This document shows, in pieces, positions 12,001-18,197 of a stretch of 64,000 nucleotides of DNA; position 1 is the stretch's first letter; every line of letters begins with the position of its first letter. The position numbers and the translations under genes were made by a program. Below the pieces are notes generated by a model. It did not search any database, had not been told where the DNA came from, and saw only the letters and a list, made by a program, of their open reading frames with translations. Where the stretch lies: positions 496,001 through 560,000 of the forward strand of contig JACJVW010000001.1 of NCBI GenBank assembly GCA_020637435.1, given 5' to 3'. Origin of the DNA: Candidatus Woesearchaeota archaeon. Its GTDB lineage: Archaea > Nanobdellota > Nanobdellia > Woesearchaeales > JACJVW01.

Positions 12001-12179
12001 AACTCAATATGACAGATGCCGTACCTGTTCAGAACCGGACATTGTACTTAGCATCTGACAATGCGTCTGTCTATGAATGGTCCTACTGGTTCGGTACAGT
12101 GACAGCTTGGAACGTGACGATGAATATCAATGGCCTTACAAATTTCCATCTAAAGGACCGGACAATGGGTCTCAAATAA
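3..12179 (+). CDS. Giant secreted surface protein with DUF2341 and FG-GAP/VCBS blocks (5' partial)
   Basis: The frame is open from base 3, so the gene almost surely begins before the window. The first in-window ATG (18) is not followed by a signal peptide. At least 4,053 residues are visible. Four blocks repeat: a DUF2341-like start of the W-x-YR type (near nt 1476, 4201, 6250, 8380), then a run of exactly five D-x-D-x-DG-x-x-D-like calcium-binding motifs typical of FG-GAP/VCBS beta-propellers. Between the blocks are seven Ig-like modules marked by a W-x-x-AGAWNT-like motif. The C-terminal third is further Ig/CARDB-like domains. N-x-S/T sequons are extremely dense and cysteine is rare, as expected of a heavily N-glycosylated extracellular protein. 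No C-terminal membrane anchor is seen (ends TMGLK), so it may bind another surface component. S-layer or adhesin roles are inference. Archaellin-like and vWA surface genes follow. Confidence 0.85.
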   Translation, partial: GINDAMGAAAPDRHEGSMTLASPEEKFSSTTASKAQDIIDTRSNLYVYMSVQRWNSSDSIWENTTSIVNSTYNTIFAGSLLDLSSLWQAAGAWNTTSSPEGWYRAYVALRDPGNKTLLNYDGKALNASYNFSISTDNVGPSYTNFLAFPDPAGYTNNITVRIDAQDETGIGSLWANITFPNGTVLTKNMTPVTAARYTTWFNQTWRYGSYKIEVFGNDSNGFQSNTSKIIVVAANATFSTLLNKQLFYPNESVVLSGTLNNGQYANFTYYLKMGIEYYNTTDWVLIDMVVNETTPRKLNVTKTLNLGAVWNAAGAWNTSLNKSGTYRLFTRLTDGAQYNGTELYLQQINTTQIVDYKEFELRNTTDFPAINSFTITPNPSGYGQRVLIEANLTDNTGIFLARVNLTRPDGHNATFNLYNSTLQIFNNTYNGTWVVGEYNITFFINDTDGNFDMQEYSFEVTSDMNITVATLQNIYYQDDTVWLTPLDWHLTGWHYRLPLTLDTGYTKRSEKTSVKYLVNFTQLIAANGIGGSLDQDSLRVRDADGTAVSFEVLRWWADDTAMIRFKLGTGATLLPRDTTLRYYIYFDTDNFPAKTNAEASNIIHEYVMCMGQNTNDYHVAYSDYNGSFQSFGDVDIGANARRGRVGDLDNDGDYDFIIGESSGTDTIMVFRQSGVNSHTFLNIESLTTNWGDDDWGGFCLGDYNEDGYLDIASLNDEQIQIFFNDKDGTFTAGTAQALTNGAWDARNPTCGDFDGDGHLDFITGVESAGADYLQLYTGDGLGNLSLDSIVGNSNVIGNWDVHGGWAYDYDEDGDLDLFVHRGAAEVYYFPNQGSGVFGNGVEDTNFDGSGNTWGGGSVWDVDNDGDMDIVRGQWGGTPTYLRIMYRDASGFTQQQVQVVEAGANSHMECQTPNDNYIAITRQNLEKYESTSNTLPSILNNTDTHNHTAFLLMQVQNYTLGSWQTVATIHNSSIDIANSSDATNPLRLSSIWENSGSWNTAQNAGTEIYRVYLALTDNESNTLRNDNGKEIATFYNFSIATDTQSPVMSNFTISPAEDGYGRTFNVTITLIDQTAVDEAILTIDYMGTKTNYSMLVLDTIQYLNYNETVYQVLFNQSWYNGSYTAWVWTNDTIGYSNRSGNLTFDVLSDGYMFLNTSFSVYPEDATVQLAKKSVLNNTGTTDLSGYLLMQVFNESGTLFATTVNDTNSSTLRTAYAGNVLNLSTVWNTSTNGTGFFSNGYAKGRYYIIAALVDPQGNLLYTEDYQPFNTSAVFNITVDVLPPEINITFSPSITGFGKNVTATISITDNGQLDNISINLTRPDGVTVWPAYTNTSSIYTFLYNDTWWAGAFNLTVFANDSKSNTRVMNGSFHIHVNTSMSVSTFDDIYLHNEIVELTSPYTWWNTTWSYRIPLKVNTSSFNRTTRWVEERINLTATLATLTCGVNPCTGNIDTDSLRVIEHFENGTLLIQNISVSSDVKYEHPYLSWQESGFDQLTNAVYRIKWKVDGSIQAQKQRVYMVYFDIEKATNKPPRSYDLGLPTPFVLTVREDDQNEYAQINGDGTLGAFNSWGIDDGDQSRGASIADFDNDGDLDIIDAPDGNVIYIEQTSTFVFTSQGIIPGGFGLTGTYGMGQAEGDFDEDGNMDFIIGGNNDNHFLFKGVGNGSFTIKNLTEAVGSGNSRGKDAVDFNNDQILDYANVNSGGRVYVYLGDGEGNFTESTNFDQSAQSYCLAAGDFDGDGNADIIINDEGQDRMEMYPGNGDGTFGGQIALFSIADQEFGCAAYDINEDGHLDLLYINEETGQFYSSLGYSNGTFDTETEHQDLTYNNYFGMAAPVRDFTTYNYVLPVERRSNNNLTSLLLNKGLSDFYGNTLVQIQNFSGGSWNTVATLINTSNSLLLNNQIVDLRDLFTSAGNWNTTTSPYGMYRVYAALVNPYNQVLQNQDLSYINASYAFNISLDTIPPDLTGATIAPNYTGYGQNLTLDVYIDTDSTDSDQAFVNITDPRGNKFQVALGPLGSFQFEGGFNQTWYRGTYNASFFVNDTSGNLANLNRTFEIDADISLALATSKDEYRLNQIVEISSPFDWFNDSWAYRIPLAVPAASNPRYRVYIEETINFTDKLAELTCVGQPCSGTLDLNSLRLVEYNADGSQITWNGSSTSETQYLVPYLYDLSTGFDAFYNADLTIRFNALNKTQAGAERFFILYFDLNETGIKDGVSYSPSQVNNQMCEEAYIVTVDDDGYLYYLRSYDNGTFGASQQIGNLNISLTAMGSRGIAIGDYDGDGQCDFVAGDDSNNFYFYQKLGEGNNFSGSIIATTQVGSGNYMMDMAPADYDNDGDMDVVFGENDDDYFIMINNGTASFTMNTIVINGPGANSRAKDSGDFDEDGCEDFISTDSGSDIYFFQGNCDGTFQTGIDIGNTPQTDTYGLASGDFDEDGHLDLIVDNRQNPPLRFYKGDGTANFVDTSDTGLSYTNNIYFAIDAFDIDLDGHLDLAITLFQNEEVYWAKGAGDGTFTDQGLLADNSPPGNNQMGISAPPEQEANNLSVQDTEIKSESSILSGGINNGTTTFSAYLLFRIEFWNTSDSAWEKVNVTLNDTASMTARTKVVDGLFNFKEIFDSAGNWNTSSEKYGTYRLIIDFLNPSQEHLETHAGNMTVYYNFTIAPDTDAPNITSFSSIPSDAGYGQSITIEALIDDESPLGEVFAILFWENGTNENHSLYLVSQSLTIGKYVLLFNETYTKGVHNITLFANDSLGNTNAQNLTEYITISSNATGQVYTIKDVYLPDETVRITHAVPWWNETWHYRIQLDVNTGYTKRSHNTVTAVVVNFTDALDQLGIGGPILNASIRILDSSDEQVEHELIRWIDNDRATIQFKLGTDGASTFLSKDTTYTYFLYFDVSGSFSTPSATMPREYMLCTGAGGGVNDEYHYALSNQDRTFGAFTLVSTSGDSIRRAHIFDYDNDGDYDFLLSNDDDNEIELHENTDDSSGWNFNNALNYGDPTAWGGICQADVNEDGWMDFLVELSNGRVFYYKNQNGITFQENDLGIQVGTTASRQIACGDFDGDNNIDFIAGTQNQVPKVYIGDGTGSFTLKSNIGSRNMDWHVKAVYDFDDDGDLDIIIGGASNVLPYLYENDGSAGFSEISLDATSLDTNQWGDGSMWDWDYDGLVDWTRGDWDATSTPRIAWGNLTQTYRLGPYTTYADLGEDSHMECTGPEQLFDLVTTIGAADDYDIIPGQVNTDPSFVKNNGSTDMQIQLRMDIQKYNGSAWLDNLTIVNVTTSLQSQALANLRVLWENAGAWNTGSFPKGQYMVNVTLRDPYNKVLLNDDDTEMMVYHLFNITRDENAPKYSSVQPSAYIVYRGTNVTLTSYWTDDYQMNAVLLATNETGTLQNDSLSGNITFSTSSGTANFTIQIPANATPGNMTWAMTGVDLYNNTNTTPLQKLELWSFVRLNQSTLTPNSTYINELITARCQVVDTNTSKPVAGVNVTFYSNSFGWPPGLGSTFTNNQGWATVTFSYAIDIIENITCNIPVQRYFNRTSPTSMQKQLNVSVSDTDLNIFDDADLSQVYHNETIEFYANFTDKYGAQKNGTCNLTVYNGSAYIMDNMTKNVISGFYEYSVANISIGTYDWNVTCDSTDSIALFRNDTFMISDGLPPNITIIYPPNDTRLVHGNISFSFNVTDHSGIDNCSLFIGTTAVDTKYNQTMGIAQNLSALLQPGYYNWSITCYDNSTINNIGTSGRYNLTIDGAILVLDWVETPPYVFINENQRLFTVNVTNIGTVEANQTNITFYVPENWTLSAGNLSSQFANISVSQTINISWYLDIGADAPLGNTTINISAVSYPAINDNLTLNITVNDIDMAVNAILTPINDTCAYVSIINVTANISNNAPFNKSDVNISLYINGNLSRRHTINFTENEQKIFNFSDVPLGFEGINNVTVQIQSAGDNIVTNNQVTHEFGKYYYHTLVHNTISYKSSVTYNESLTFTNYKDCPLNASAYLFMPNELNMTDAVPVQNRTLYLASDNASVYEWSYWFGTVTAWNVTMNINGLTNFHLKDRTMGLK

Positions 12180-12228
12180 GGCTATTGTTATTGTTTTTTG
12201 AGTCCCAGTAGCCAAAAATGACCAAAAA

Positions 12229-12237
12229 CTATATAAG
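12229..12237 (+). promoter_or_regulatory. TATA box of the long archaellin-like gene
   Basis: CTATATAAG lies 24-32 nt before the ATG at 12261. At the usual archaeal TATA-to-start distance, transcription would begin at or next to the start codon, giving a leaderless mRNA. A T-run just upstream (around 12191-12199) could end the preceding giant transcript. Confidence 0.6.
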
Positions 12238-12260
12238 AGCAGAAGCCCATAATTTAGTCA

Positions 12261-13520
12261 ATGGACAAAAAGGCGAGTCTCGGTATAGGTACTTTAGTCA
12301 TCTTCATAGCTATCCTCATAGCCGTAGCAGTGGTTGCGTATACGATAATGCAGACCCACTCGACGCTGTCAGCCAGGTCCTATGAATCCTTCACAGAAAG
12401 CAAGAAGAGCATGGTAACAAAGATTCTGCCCGAGAAATTAGTGGGAGAAAGCATCTCACCCCATTCAGTGCAGGAGTTTGTATTGACCGTCACTTCCGCC
12501 CCTGGTTCTAAACCTGTTGAGATGAACGATTCCATCCTCGTCATAACCTCGATGGGAAAACAGGTATCCCTGACCTACGGGGGTGACGAATGCAAAAAGA
12601 ACAATTCTGATGGCTTCAACACAATAGCGGCTGAAGAGCTTGGTGAAGTTCGTTCAGCCGACGGCAGATTCTTTACAGGCTTTTGGATAATCAATCCCAC
12701 ATTACGTAATCTCAAGATAGACATTGATGGAGACCGTATCAATGATTCCATCGCTGCTTGCGACATTGTCCCTGACAACCCCTGTCCAGAACCATATAAT
12801 GGATCGTACCTGCAATTCTCCCTCTCAAGGGATGGCCCTCTCTATGTGCCGCTCTTGACGACAAGCGGAACCCTTGGACATCTTGTCGCAGGAGCCAATG
12901 GCAGATTCAATGTGACAGATGTACCCATCGGTGACTATGGACTCTTGAGCATGTATAGGACCTCAGCTAACAACGGAGGACAGATTTCATTTCTCGATAC
13001 TGCGGTGAATATAAATCTGCGCGGACATGTGATCACGCTTGATGAAGATATCGACAGAGACAGGGCGGATGACCGTCTCTACATCAACGATACGCATGTC
13101 TTCCTCGATCTAAGCAACCAAAGCGCACCTCTCGTCTACCCCTTAGGTGTCACATTGACAGGTGGCAATCTCATCAACCTTGCACAGAGTATAAATGATG
13201 GTATAGACAGGGGAGACCTCACCATTTCCGGAACGACAACAGACGCGCATGTCATAGAGTCCGATCTCACCTTCAGTATAGTACCTGAGGATGTGGACAC
13301 AGGATATTTCTCTGCACATCATATTGGTAAGGGAATGTGGACCAAAACACACATGTTCCAGGAGAAAGAGGTTATCGAGCTATGCTTTGAGACTTCAGTT
13401 CCGGTCAATGAATCCGAGATGGGCCAGATACAGTTCATGAGCAGGAACGGATACCCCACCCAAGTCGAGTTCCTTACTCCCGATGTCATCAGTACATCTT
13501 TCATTACGCTCTATCCATAA
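12261..13520 (+). CDS. Long archaellin-like (type IV pilin-fold) protein
   Basis: The N-terminus (MDKKASLGIG, then a hydrophobic helix ending near AYTIMQT) is a class III signal peptide plus the archaellin helix. The C-terminus shares the pattern G-x-PT..EF.TP-x-VI....I.LYP with the shorter archaellin at 22461-23069, so the two are homologous over both ends. At 419 residues it is about twice as long as that paralogue. The extra middle region has acidic stretches such as DIDGDRINDS and DEDIDRDRADD that resemble calcium-binding loops, and a few cysteines. It should be processed by a preflagellin/prepilin peptidase and assembled into, or capped onto, a surface filament. It lies 81 nt after the giant surface protein. 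A filament-tip or adhesive pilin role is possible but inferred. Confidence 0.75.
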   Translation: MDKKASLGIGTLVIFIAILIAVAVVAYTIMQTHSTLSARSYESFTESKKSMVTKILPEKLVGESISPHSVQEFVLTVTSAPGSKPVEMNDSILVITSMGKQVSLTYGGDECKKNNSDGFNTIAAEELGEVRSADGRFFTGFWIINPTLRNLKIDIDGDRINDSIAACDIVPDNPCPEPYNGSYLQFSLSRDGPLYVPLLTTSGTLGHLVAGANGRFNVTDVPIGDYGLLSMYRTSANNGGQISFLDTAVNINLRGHVITLDEDIDRDRADDRLYINDTHVFLDLSNQSAPLVYPLGVTLTGGNLINLAQSINDGIDRGDLTISGTTTDAHVIESDLTFSIVPEDVDTGYFSAHHIGKGMWTKTHMFQEKEVIELCFETSVPVNESEMGQIQFMSRNGYPTQVEFLTPDVISTSFITLYP

Positions 13521-13600
13521 AGTCCTCCTCTAGCCTTAGGTTAAGAGCCTGACCTATGGAAGGATTAATACCAGCTTATCTCAATTCTTAGGCCATAAAG

Positions 13601-13608
13601 CTTATATT
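13601..13608 (+). promoter_or_regulatory. TATA box for the 13636 operon
   Basis: CTTATATT lies 28-35 nt before the ATG at 13636. A second AT-rich run (13621-13631) is too close to the start codon to serve. Expression of the three-gene coiled-coil/vWA operon probably starts here. Confidence 0.5.
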
Positions 13609-13635
13609 CTTTGAAGTGCAGTATTTAAATATCCG

Positions 13636-14562
13636 ATGAAAAAAGGAGGGTTGTATCTCTGTATCCTAGTAGTACTTCTAAGTAGTGTCTACGGGCTCAA
13701 AGTATTCCCCACCCAGACCGACCTGGGCAGCTCATTCTACGAAGACCAGTCATTCGTGCTTACAGTGGTAAACGACGGACCCAGGGTTGAGGATATAGTC
13801 ATGCAGACAGAGCTAGAATCTCTGTACCTCGATAAATATGTAGTGGTTGAGCCAAAAGAGTTCAGGCTCGAACAGGCCGAGAAAAAGAATATCTTACTGC
13901 ATACAACATTTCCGAAAAATCTCTCACCCGAACAGCACTGGTACAAGATCCGTCCTCTTTCCCAATACACCACAGGAGAAGTCAGCACATTCACCTTCAA
14001 GATAGACGGAGTGCAGAAGCACGATCTTCAACTGCTCGATGTGGATCTCAATGAGAACAGTATCCCTCTCGTAGCAGATTTCACCTTCGCCAACAAAGGC
14101 AATGTGATAGCCAGAGTACAGCCAAAGGTCAAGATCTCTGGTCCGCAAGGGATAATCGAGGAGAAATCCTATGAAGCCAGGTACATGGTGATGCCATTCA
14201 GCACAGAAAAGCTCTCCGTATTCATCGATACCATATCCCTTGAATCAGGCAACTACACATTTGAATTTAGTGCTGCATACAGTGGTCGTCAGACCAATTT
14301 GCTGCAGGAATCGATTTCCTTAAGTGTCGAGGAACGAAAGCAGAAGAAGAGCAGTACATGGTGGTGGTACTTGCTTCTCGTACCGATTGCAGCTCTTGTA
14401 TACAGATACAGAAAATACCTTTCCACAGACACCTACAAGCAGATGGGAAGAGTATCCAACATCGAGACACGAGTGAAGAATGTTGAGCAGGAGATAGACA
14501 GTATAGCGACAGCGGCAAACAACTTAACAGACAGGATAGAACATGGAAGACAGGATAGATGA
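13636..14562 (+). CDS. Secreted Ig-like protein with C-terminal membrane anchor and coiled coil
   Basis: No family assignment is possible. The protein starts with a signal peptide (about residues 1-20, ending SSVYG). It continues as two beta-rich, Ig/NPCBM-associated-like domains to about residue 235, then one transmembrane helix (WWWYLLLVPIAALVY, about 245-260) and a cytoplasmic coiled coil with heptads such as NIETRVKNVEQEIDSI. The domain order suggests an outward-facing sensor or anchor with an inward coiled coil. The next gene encodes a tiny coiled-coil protein overlapping this one, and a vWA protein follows, so the three may form one complex. That is inference from context. Confidence 0.7.
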   Translation: MKKGGLYLCILVVLLSSVYGLKVFPTQTDLGSSFYEDQSFVLTVVNDGPRVEDIVMQTELESLYLDKYVVVEPKEFRLEQAEKKNILLHTTFPKNLSPEQHWYKIRPLSQYTTGEVSTFTFKIDGVQKHDLQLLDVDLNENSIPLVADFTFANKGNVIARVQPKVKISGPQGIIEEKSYEARYMVMPFSTEKLSVFIDTISLESGNYTFEFSAAYSGRQTNLLQESISLSVEERKQKKSSTWWWYLLLVPIAALVYRYRKYLSTDTYKQMGRVSNIETRVKNVEQEIDSIATAANNLTDRIEHGRQDR

Positions 14563-14650
14563 ACTTGAGAAAAGGATGGACAGGATTGAAGAGAATATCA
14601 GATTTCTCAAAGAACTCTTGACCCATATCAATAATAGACTGAACCGATGA
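14543..14650 (+). CDS. 35-residue coiled-coil protein
   Basis: A small reading frame starts at ATG 14543, inside the end of the preceding gene (20-nt overlap), and ends with a TGA that shares ATGA with the next start codon at 14647. The product is a nearly perfect amphipathic heptad helix (MEDRIDELEKRMDRIEENI, then RFLKELL...). It resembles the C-terminal coiled coil of the upstream membrane protein and could pair with it. Position and translational coupling support it as a real gene. No family is recognised. Confidence 0.6.
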   Translation: MEDRIDELEKRMDRIEENIRFLKELLTHINNRLNR

Positions 14651-16839
14651 AGTCAGAACTCTACATAGCTCTTGGATTCGTGATCGCATTACTCTTGCTA
14701 CTTCATATACCAAAAGGCACAGAAGAGTGTGAATGCTTCGGCACGATAGTTAGTGATTTATGCATAGGAGTATGGAGTTTCTGCGATGCCAATGTTAGTG
14801 TCAATATCAATACCTGCAGCATAGATTCATGTCAAGAGACAAGGACCTTCTTTGGTCTGAATGACCAGTCAGATGGAAATCGCAGGACATCATCCGCAGT
14901 CAACCTTGTACTTGTCATGGATACCTCTTTTAGCATGAAGGGACAGAGTATCAACCAAACGGTGAATGCTGCATCACAATTCGTCAAAGACCTAAGGCCC
15001 CAGGATAAGGCCGCCATCATTACTTTTGACAATCAGGCAAGACTGGTCCATGATTTCACGACAAACAAAGAGGACCTGATCGCCTCGATAAAGGATATTG
15101 ATACCCAGGAAGACACAAGATACCTCCCGGCTTTGGATAAAGCAGCCGATGCTTTCAACCGTATTCAGACCAAGAATTCAAAGAATCTTATCATCTTTCT
15201 AAGTGACGGAGCGCCCCTAGATGACAGCAGCAATATCCTGAGCAAAGCTGCGGAGATTAAGCGGGCAAATATTGACATTTTCACCGTTTGGTTCGGCAAT
15301 TCCCAAGCCAAAAGCGATCAAGTGTTGCGTGACATGGCGACGACCAATGAGTTCATTGAAGGGTTCTATAGTTCCAATAACACAGAGACCCTTTACAATT
15401 CTTTCAAAGAGATCTATGACTTTGTGGTTGAGGATCAGTTCCTCTTTGAGATTTCCACCGGCCCAGTAAAGCCAGTATATCTGCCTGGTGAAAAAGTGCA
15501 GGTAATGTACAGTCCCGACAGGGACATACAAAGAGAGCTCTGTAATGCAGAAGTGATCGCAGGCATTGATATTGTCGGCGAGTCTGGGAAGGTTCACAGT
15601 GTATCTTCATACATCGATGGAACCTACTACAATGATATTGAAGGGCTTGAGCCAGGAAACTATACGCTCTTCATCAATCTGAGCATTCAGCAGGACAACT
15701 GCGATTTTTCTGACTATCACAATATTGGTCAGTTCACCGTGATTGATAAGGCTCAGAAATCGGCATGCATGATAGCAGATTGTGAGATCATCGAAGAGTA
15801 TCTTACAGATTTTGAGCTTGCGTCATTTCGTAATGAAAAGTATGAGAAGACAAACCGTATCATTTTAGTCATCGATACTTCCGAGTCCGTTGGAAATCAG
15901 CGTATAGAGAAGCTTAAAGAGAACCTTCCGTATTTCTACGCCCTATTCACCAAGAACTCAGAGATTGCCATCGTCACCTTCTCCGATGAAGCGCACCTAA
16001 AACAGCTCTTCACCCGCAGCACCGATAAGCTCAACCTTCGAACCAAAGAGATAGCCACAGGAGGCTCCACACAGTTCAACCCGGTGCTGGATAAGATACG
16101 CGGTCTGCTTTCAGAGAAGGATGACCTTGAGAACTACGTCATCATCATATCTGACGGAGTCAACTGGGACCAGGAGGAGAATACGCTTCGAAAAGTAAGA
16201 GACATTGACAATGCCTGCATCTACACTGTTGGTTACGGAATTGACCTCCTTGAAGATGATCCTTCAAAGAATCTGTTGAGAGAGATTGCAGAGATATCCC
16301 AAAAGAGACAGCATTGCGGAGAATACATCCATAGTTACGAATCCAACCTCGCGGAAACCATACGAACACTGTACAAAAAAGTGAACAAAGATACAGGAGC
16401 CCTGGTTATCGATACCCGTGTCAATAAGCAGCACCTCAAACAGGGCGACTCACTTATCACTGAAACAGTAATCAGCTCAGACTTTAATGGACTTCGCATT
16501 CCCGCCGCCATCGACAACGAGAACTGCCTTCCAGCTGCAGATGTACACATGACGTTGCGCAACCAAAGTGGCATCATCGTTGACAAGGACCTTCCCTTCA
16601 TGGAGAACTATAATCACCTGCACATCGTCAATGACCTCTCACTGGGAACATATGAGATCAATGTGACCGCAAACGTGCTCAATTGCAGTATCTCAGGTGA
16701 AAGGTCATTCACTGTGACCGTCACTAATGGGGACCACAATGTACAGGTACACAAGCTCTACTACTACATACCCCTGACTTTACTTCTCGTGATGCTCGTT
16801 CTTGTAGTGCACACCATGAGCAGATCTCTCGCAAAATAA
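14647..16839 (+). CDS. Membrane-anchored protein with two von Willebrand factor A domains
   Basis: The N-terminal hydrophobic segment (about residues 5-22) is a signal anchor, followed by a cysteine-containing region. The first vWA domain (about 85-260) has the MIDAS motif DTSFS in VMDTSFSMKG and a later FLSDGAP. A beta-rich spacer follows, then a second vWA domain (about 405-590) with VIDTSES and IISDGVN. Another Ig-like region precedes a C-terminal transmembrane helix (PLTLLLVMLVLVV). Such domains bind protein ligands through a metal ion, and here both probably face outside. The start overlaps the tiny coiled-coil gene by 4 nt. The 3' end overlaps the opposing radical SAM gene by 76 nt. Confidence 0.8.
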   Translation: MKSELYIALGFVIALLLLLHIPKGTEECECFGTIVSDLCIGVWSFCDANVSVNINTCSIDSCQETRTFFGLNDQSDGNRRTSSAVNLVLVMDTSFSMKGQSINQTVNAASQFVKDLRPQDKAAIITFDNQARLVHDFTTNKEDLIASIKDIDTQEDTRYLPALDKAADAFNRIQTKNSKNLIIFLSDGAPLDDSSNILSKAAEIKRANIDIFTVWFGNSQAKSDQVLRDMATTNEFIEGFYSSNNTETLYNSFKEIYDFVVEDQFLFEISTGPVKPVYLPGEKVQVMYSPDRDIQRELCNAEVIAGIDIVGESGKVHSVSSYIDGTYYNDIEGLEPGNYTLFINLSIQQDNCDFSDYHNIGQFTVIDKAQKSACMIADCEIIEEYLTDFELASFRNEKYEKTNRIILVIDTSESVGNQRIEKLKENLPYFYALFTKNSEIAIVTFSDEAHLKQLFTRSTDKLNLRTKEIATGGSTQFNPVLDKIRGLLSEKDDLENYVIIISDGVNWDQEENTLRKVRDIDNACIYTVGYGIDLLEDDPSKNLLREIAEISQKRQHCGEYIHSYESNLAETIRTLYKKVNKDTGALVIDTRVNKQHLKQGDSLITETVISSDFNGLRIPAAIDNENCLPAADVHMTLRNQSGIIVDKDLPFMENYNHLHIVNDLSLGTYEINVTANVLNCSISGERSFTVTVTNGDHNVQVHKLYYYIPLTLLLVMLVLVVHTMSRSLAK

Positions 16840-18113
16840 TCATCATGTTCATAGAAACTGCTGAAACGTGACCCGGCCCTGCACTTCTCAAGGAATACGC
16901 ACGACCTGCAGACAGGATCAACTTGCTCAAGCGAACGAATCTTCTGAAGCAAAGGGTGATTCCAACACGCCATGATATCCCTGCCGTCACCAAGCTTTAC
17001 ATCAAGATAGTACGAAGGTTTTGCCTGACCATCCGGACCTATGATGATACGGCTCTGACCATCATCATACTTCCCTCCGCTGCAGACTGCGCTGGCTATC
17101 TTTGGATCAGTCACGCAGAAAGGTATCGCATTCACGATTGGCGCATACCTTCCCGATTGTTTTAGCTCATAGAGTCGGCCAAGAAAATATGCCATCTGTT
17201 CAGGAGTCACCATATCATCTGCCTTCGCTACCTTGATAGGCCGGTACCATTCCCAGGTATCAAACCCCATGCCGTAGATTAGCTCCACAAACTCATCAAA
17301 ATGATCAATATTGCTGCTGTAAGCGATAGTGCCGGCGCGTACAACAGGAATCCCTGCCTCCTTAAGCAGACGCACGGCATTTCGCTTCTTTGCAAGCGAA
17401 CCCTTGACTCGGGTCACAGCAAACTCTTGTTCTTCATTCCACCCATTGCATCCGACCAGGACATTGTCAACTTGCAGATTTTTTGCAAGTTCAGGAGTGA
17501 TTAGATTGAGATTCGAATTAAGCCTGACCTCCAAAAAACCTTTCGACTTGGCGTACGCGAGTAGTTCAGGAGTATCTTTGCGCACAAGGGGTTCACCCCC
17601 CGTTATACGCAGGAACCAAACACCCGCTTTTGCGCAGTCATCGATGATTGCTTTGACATGCGCAGTCGACATGACATCAGGATGTCGGTGGTCGTCAAAA
17701 CAGTGTTTGTTAAAACAGAAAAAACAATCATGGTTACATCGTTGCGTCACCTCGATGACCACCTCTTCGGGTGCATCGGGGACAGCCTGCACTTCACCTG
17801 TGTAAGCTTGAGGAAATCCCCCGCACTTTCGCCGGTACTTGCAGGACCGGCATGCAGGACCATGCGCCTTAAGCGGATGGACATCATTCTTCATATACAC
17901 CTCCAATGTAGGAAGCAGACAGAAAGGTACATCCACTATAGAAAGGTCTTTTTGTTTATATTCTCGATATGCAAGGACCAATATATTCCGCAAGTCTTGA
18001 GCGCTTGGAGGGTTACGAAGAGAAAGCTGCAGCTGCATCTCTGCGGCAAGGTGTGATGCCAGCACACGAGGAATGACTGCTGCACTGCCAGCTTCAAGAA
18101 CGATGCTGTCCAT
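16764..18113 (-). CDS. Radical SAM/SPASM-domain protein
   Basis: The radical SAM cluster motif is CNHDCFFC (C-x3-C-x2-C, about residue 125), followed by an ITGGEPL SAM-binding motif. The C-terminus (about 340-425) has the cysteine set of a SPASM auxiliary-cluster domain (CSGGK, CWNHP, CRSCVFLEKC). A further cysteine group, CRSCKYRRKC, lies before the core near residue 90, so additional clusters are possible. SPASM enzymes often modify peptides or proteins, or make cofactors. The substrate here is unknown and no precursor peptide was recognised nearby. The start at 18113 fits a TATA box at 18136-18144. The final codons lie antisense to the transmembrane segment of the vWA gene. Confidence 0.8.
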   Translation of the reverse strand: MDSIVLEAGSAAVIPRVLASHLAAEMQLQLSLRNPPSAQDLRNILVLAYREYKQKDLSIVDVPFCLLPTLEVYMKNDVHPLKAHGPACRSCKYRRKCGGFPQAYTGEVQAVPDAPEEVVIEVTQRCNHDCFFCFNKHCFDDHRHPDVMSTAHVKAIIDDCAKAGVWFLRITGGEPLVRKDTPELLAYAKSKGFLEVRLNSNLNLITPELAKNLQVDNVLVGCNGWNEEQEFAVTRVKGSLAKKRNAVRLLKEAGIPVVRAGTIAYSSNIDHFDEFVELIYGMGFDTWEWYRPIKVAKADDMVTPEQMAYFLGRLYELKQSGRYAPIVNAIPFCVTDPKIASAVCSGGKYDDGQSRIIIGPDGQAKPSYYLDVKLGDGRDIMACWNHPLLQKIRSLEQVDPVCRSCVFLEKCRAGSRFSSFYEHDDYFARDLLMVCTTRTSITRSKVRGM

Positions 18114-18135
18114 ACCAGAAGGTACAGTCTGCGAG

Positions 18136-18144
18136 CATATAAAA
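18136..18144 (-). promoter_or_regulatory. TATA box of the radical SAM gene
   Basis: Read on the minus strand this is CTTTTATATG, 23-31 nt before the start codon at 18113. With the galT box it forms a compact divergent promoter. Confidence 0.5.
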
Positions 18145-18166
18145 GCAATGCATTTCGTTTAAAAAC

Positions 18167-18176
18167 ATTAATAAAG
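18167..18176 (+). promoter_or_regulatory. TATA box of galT
   Basis: ATTAATAAAG lies 22-31 nt before the ATG at 18198. This spacing supports 18198, not the upstream TTG at 18186, as the start. Confidence 0.5.
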
Positions 18177-18197
18177 TTCTCGCGCTTGAGAAAAGTC

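Noticed and set aside
18186..18197. TTG start for galT
   Set aside because: ATG 18198 matches the family start and the TATA spacing better.
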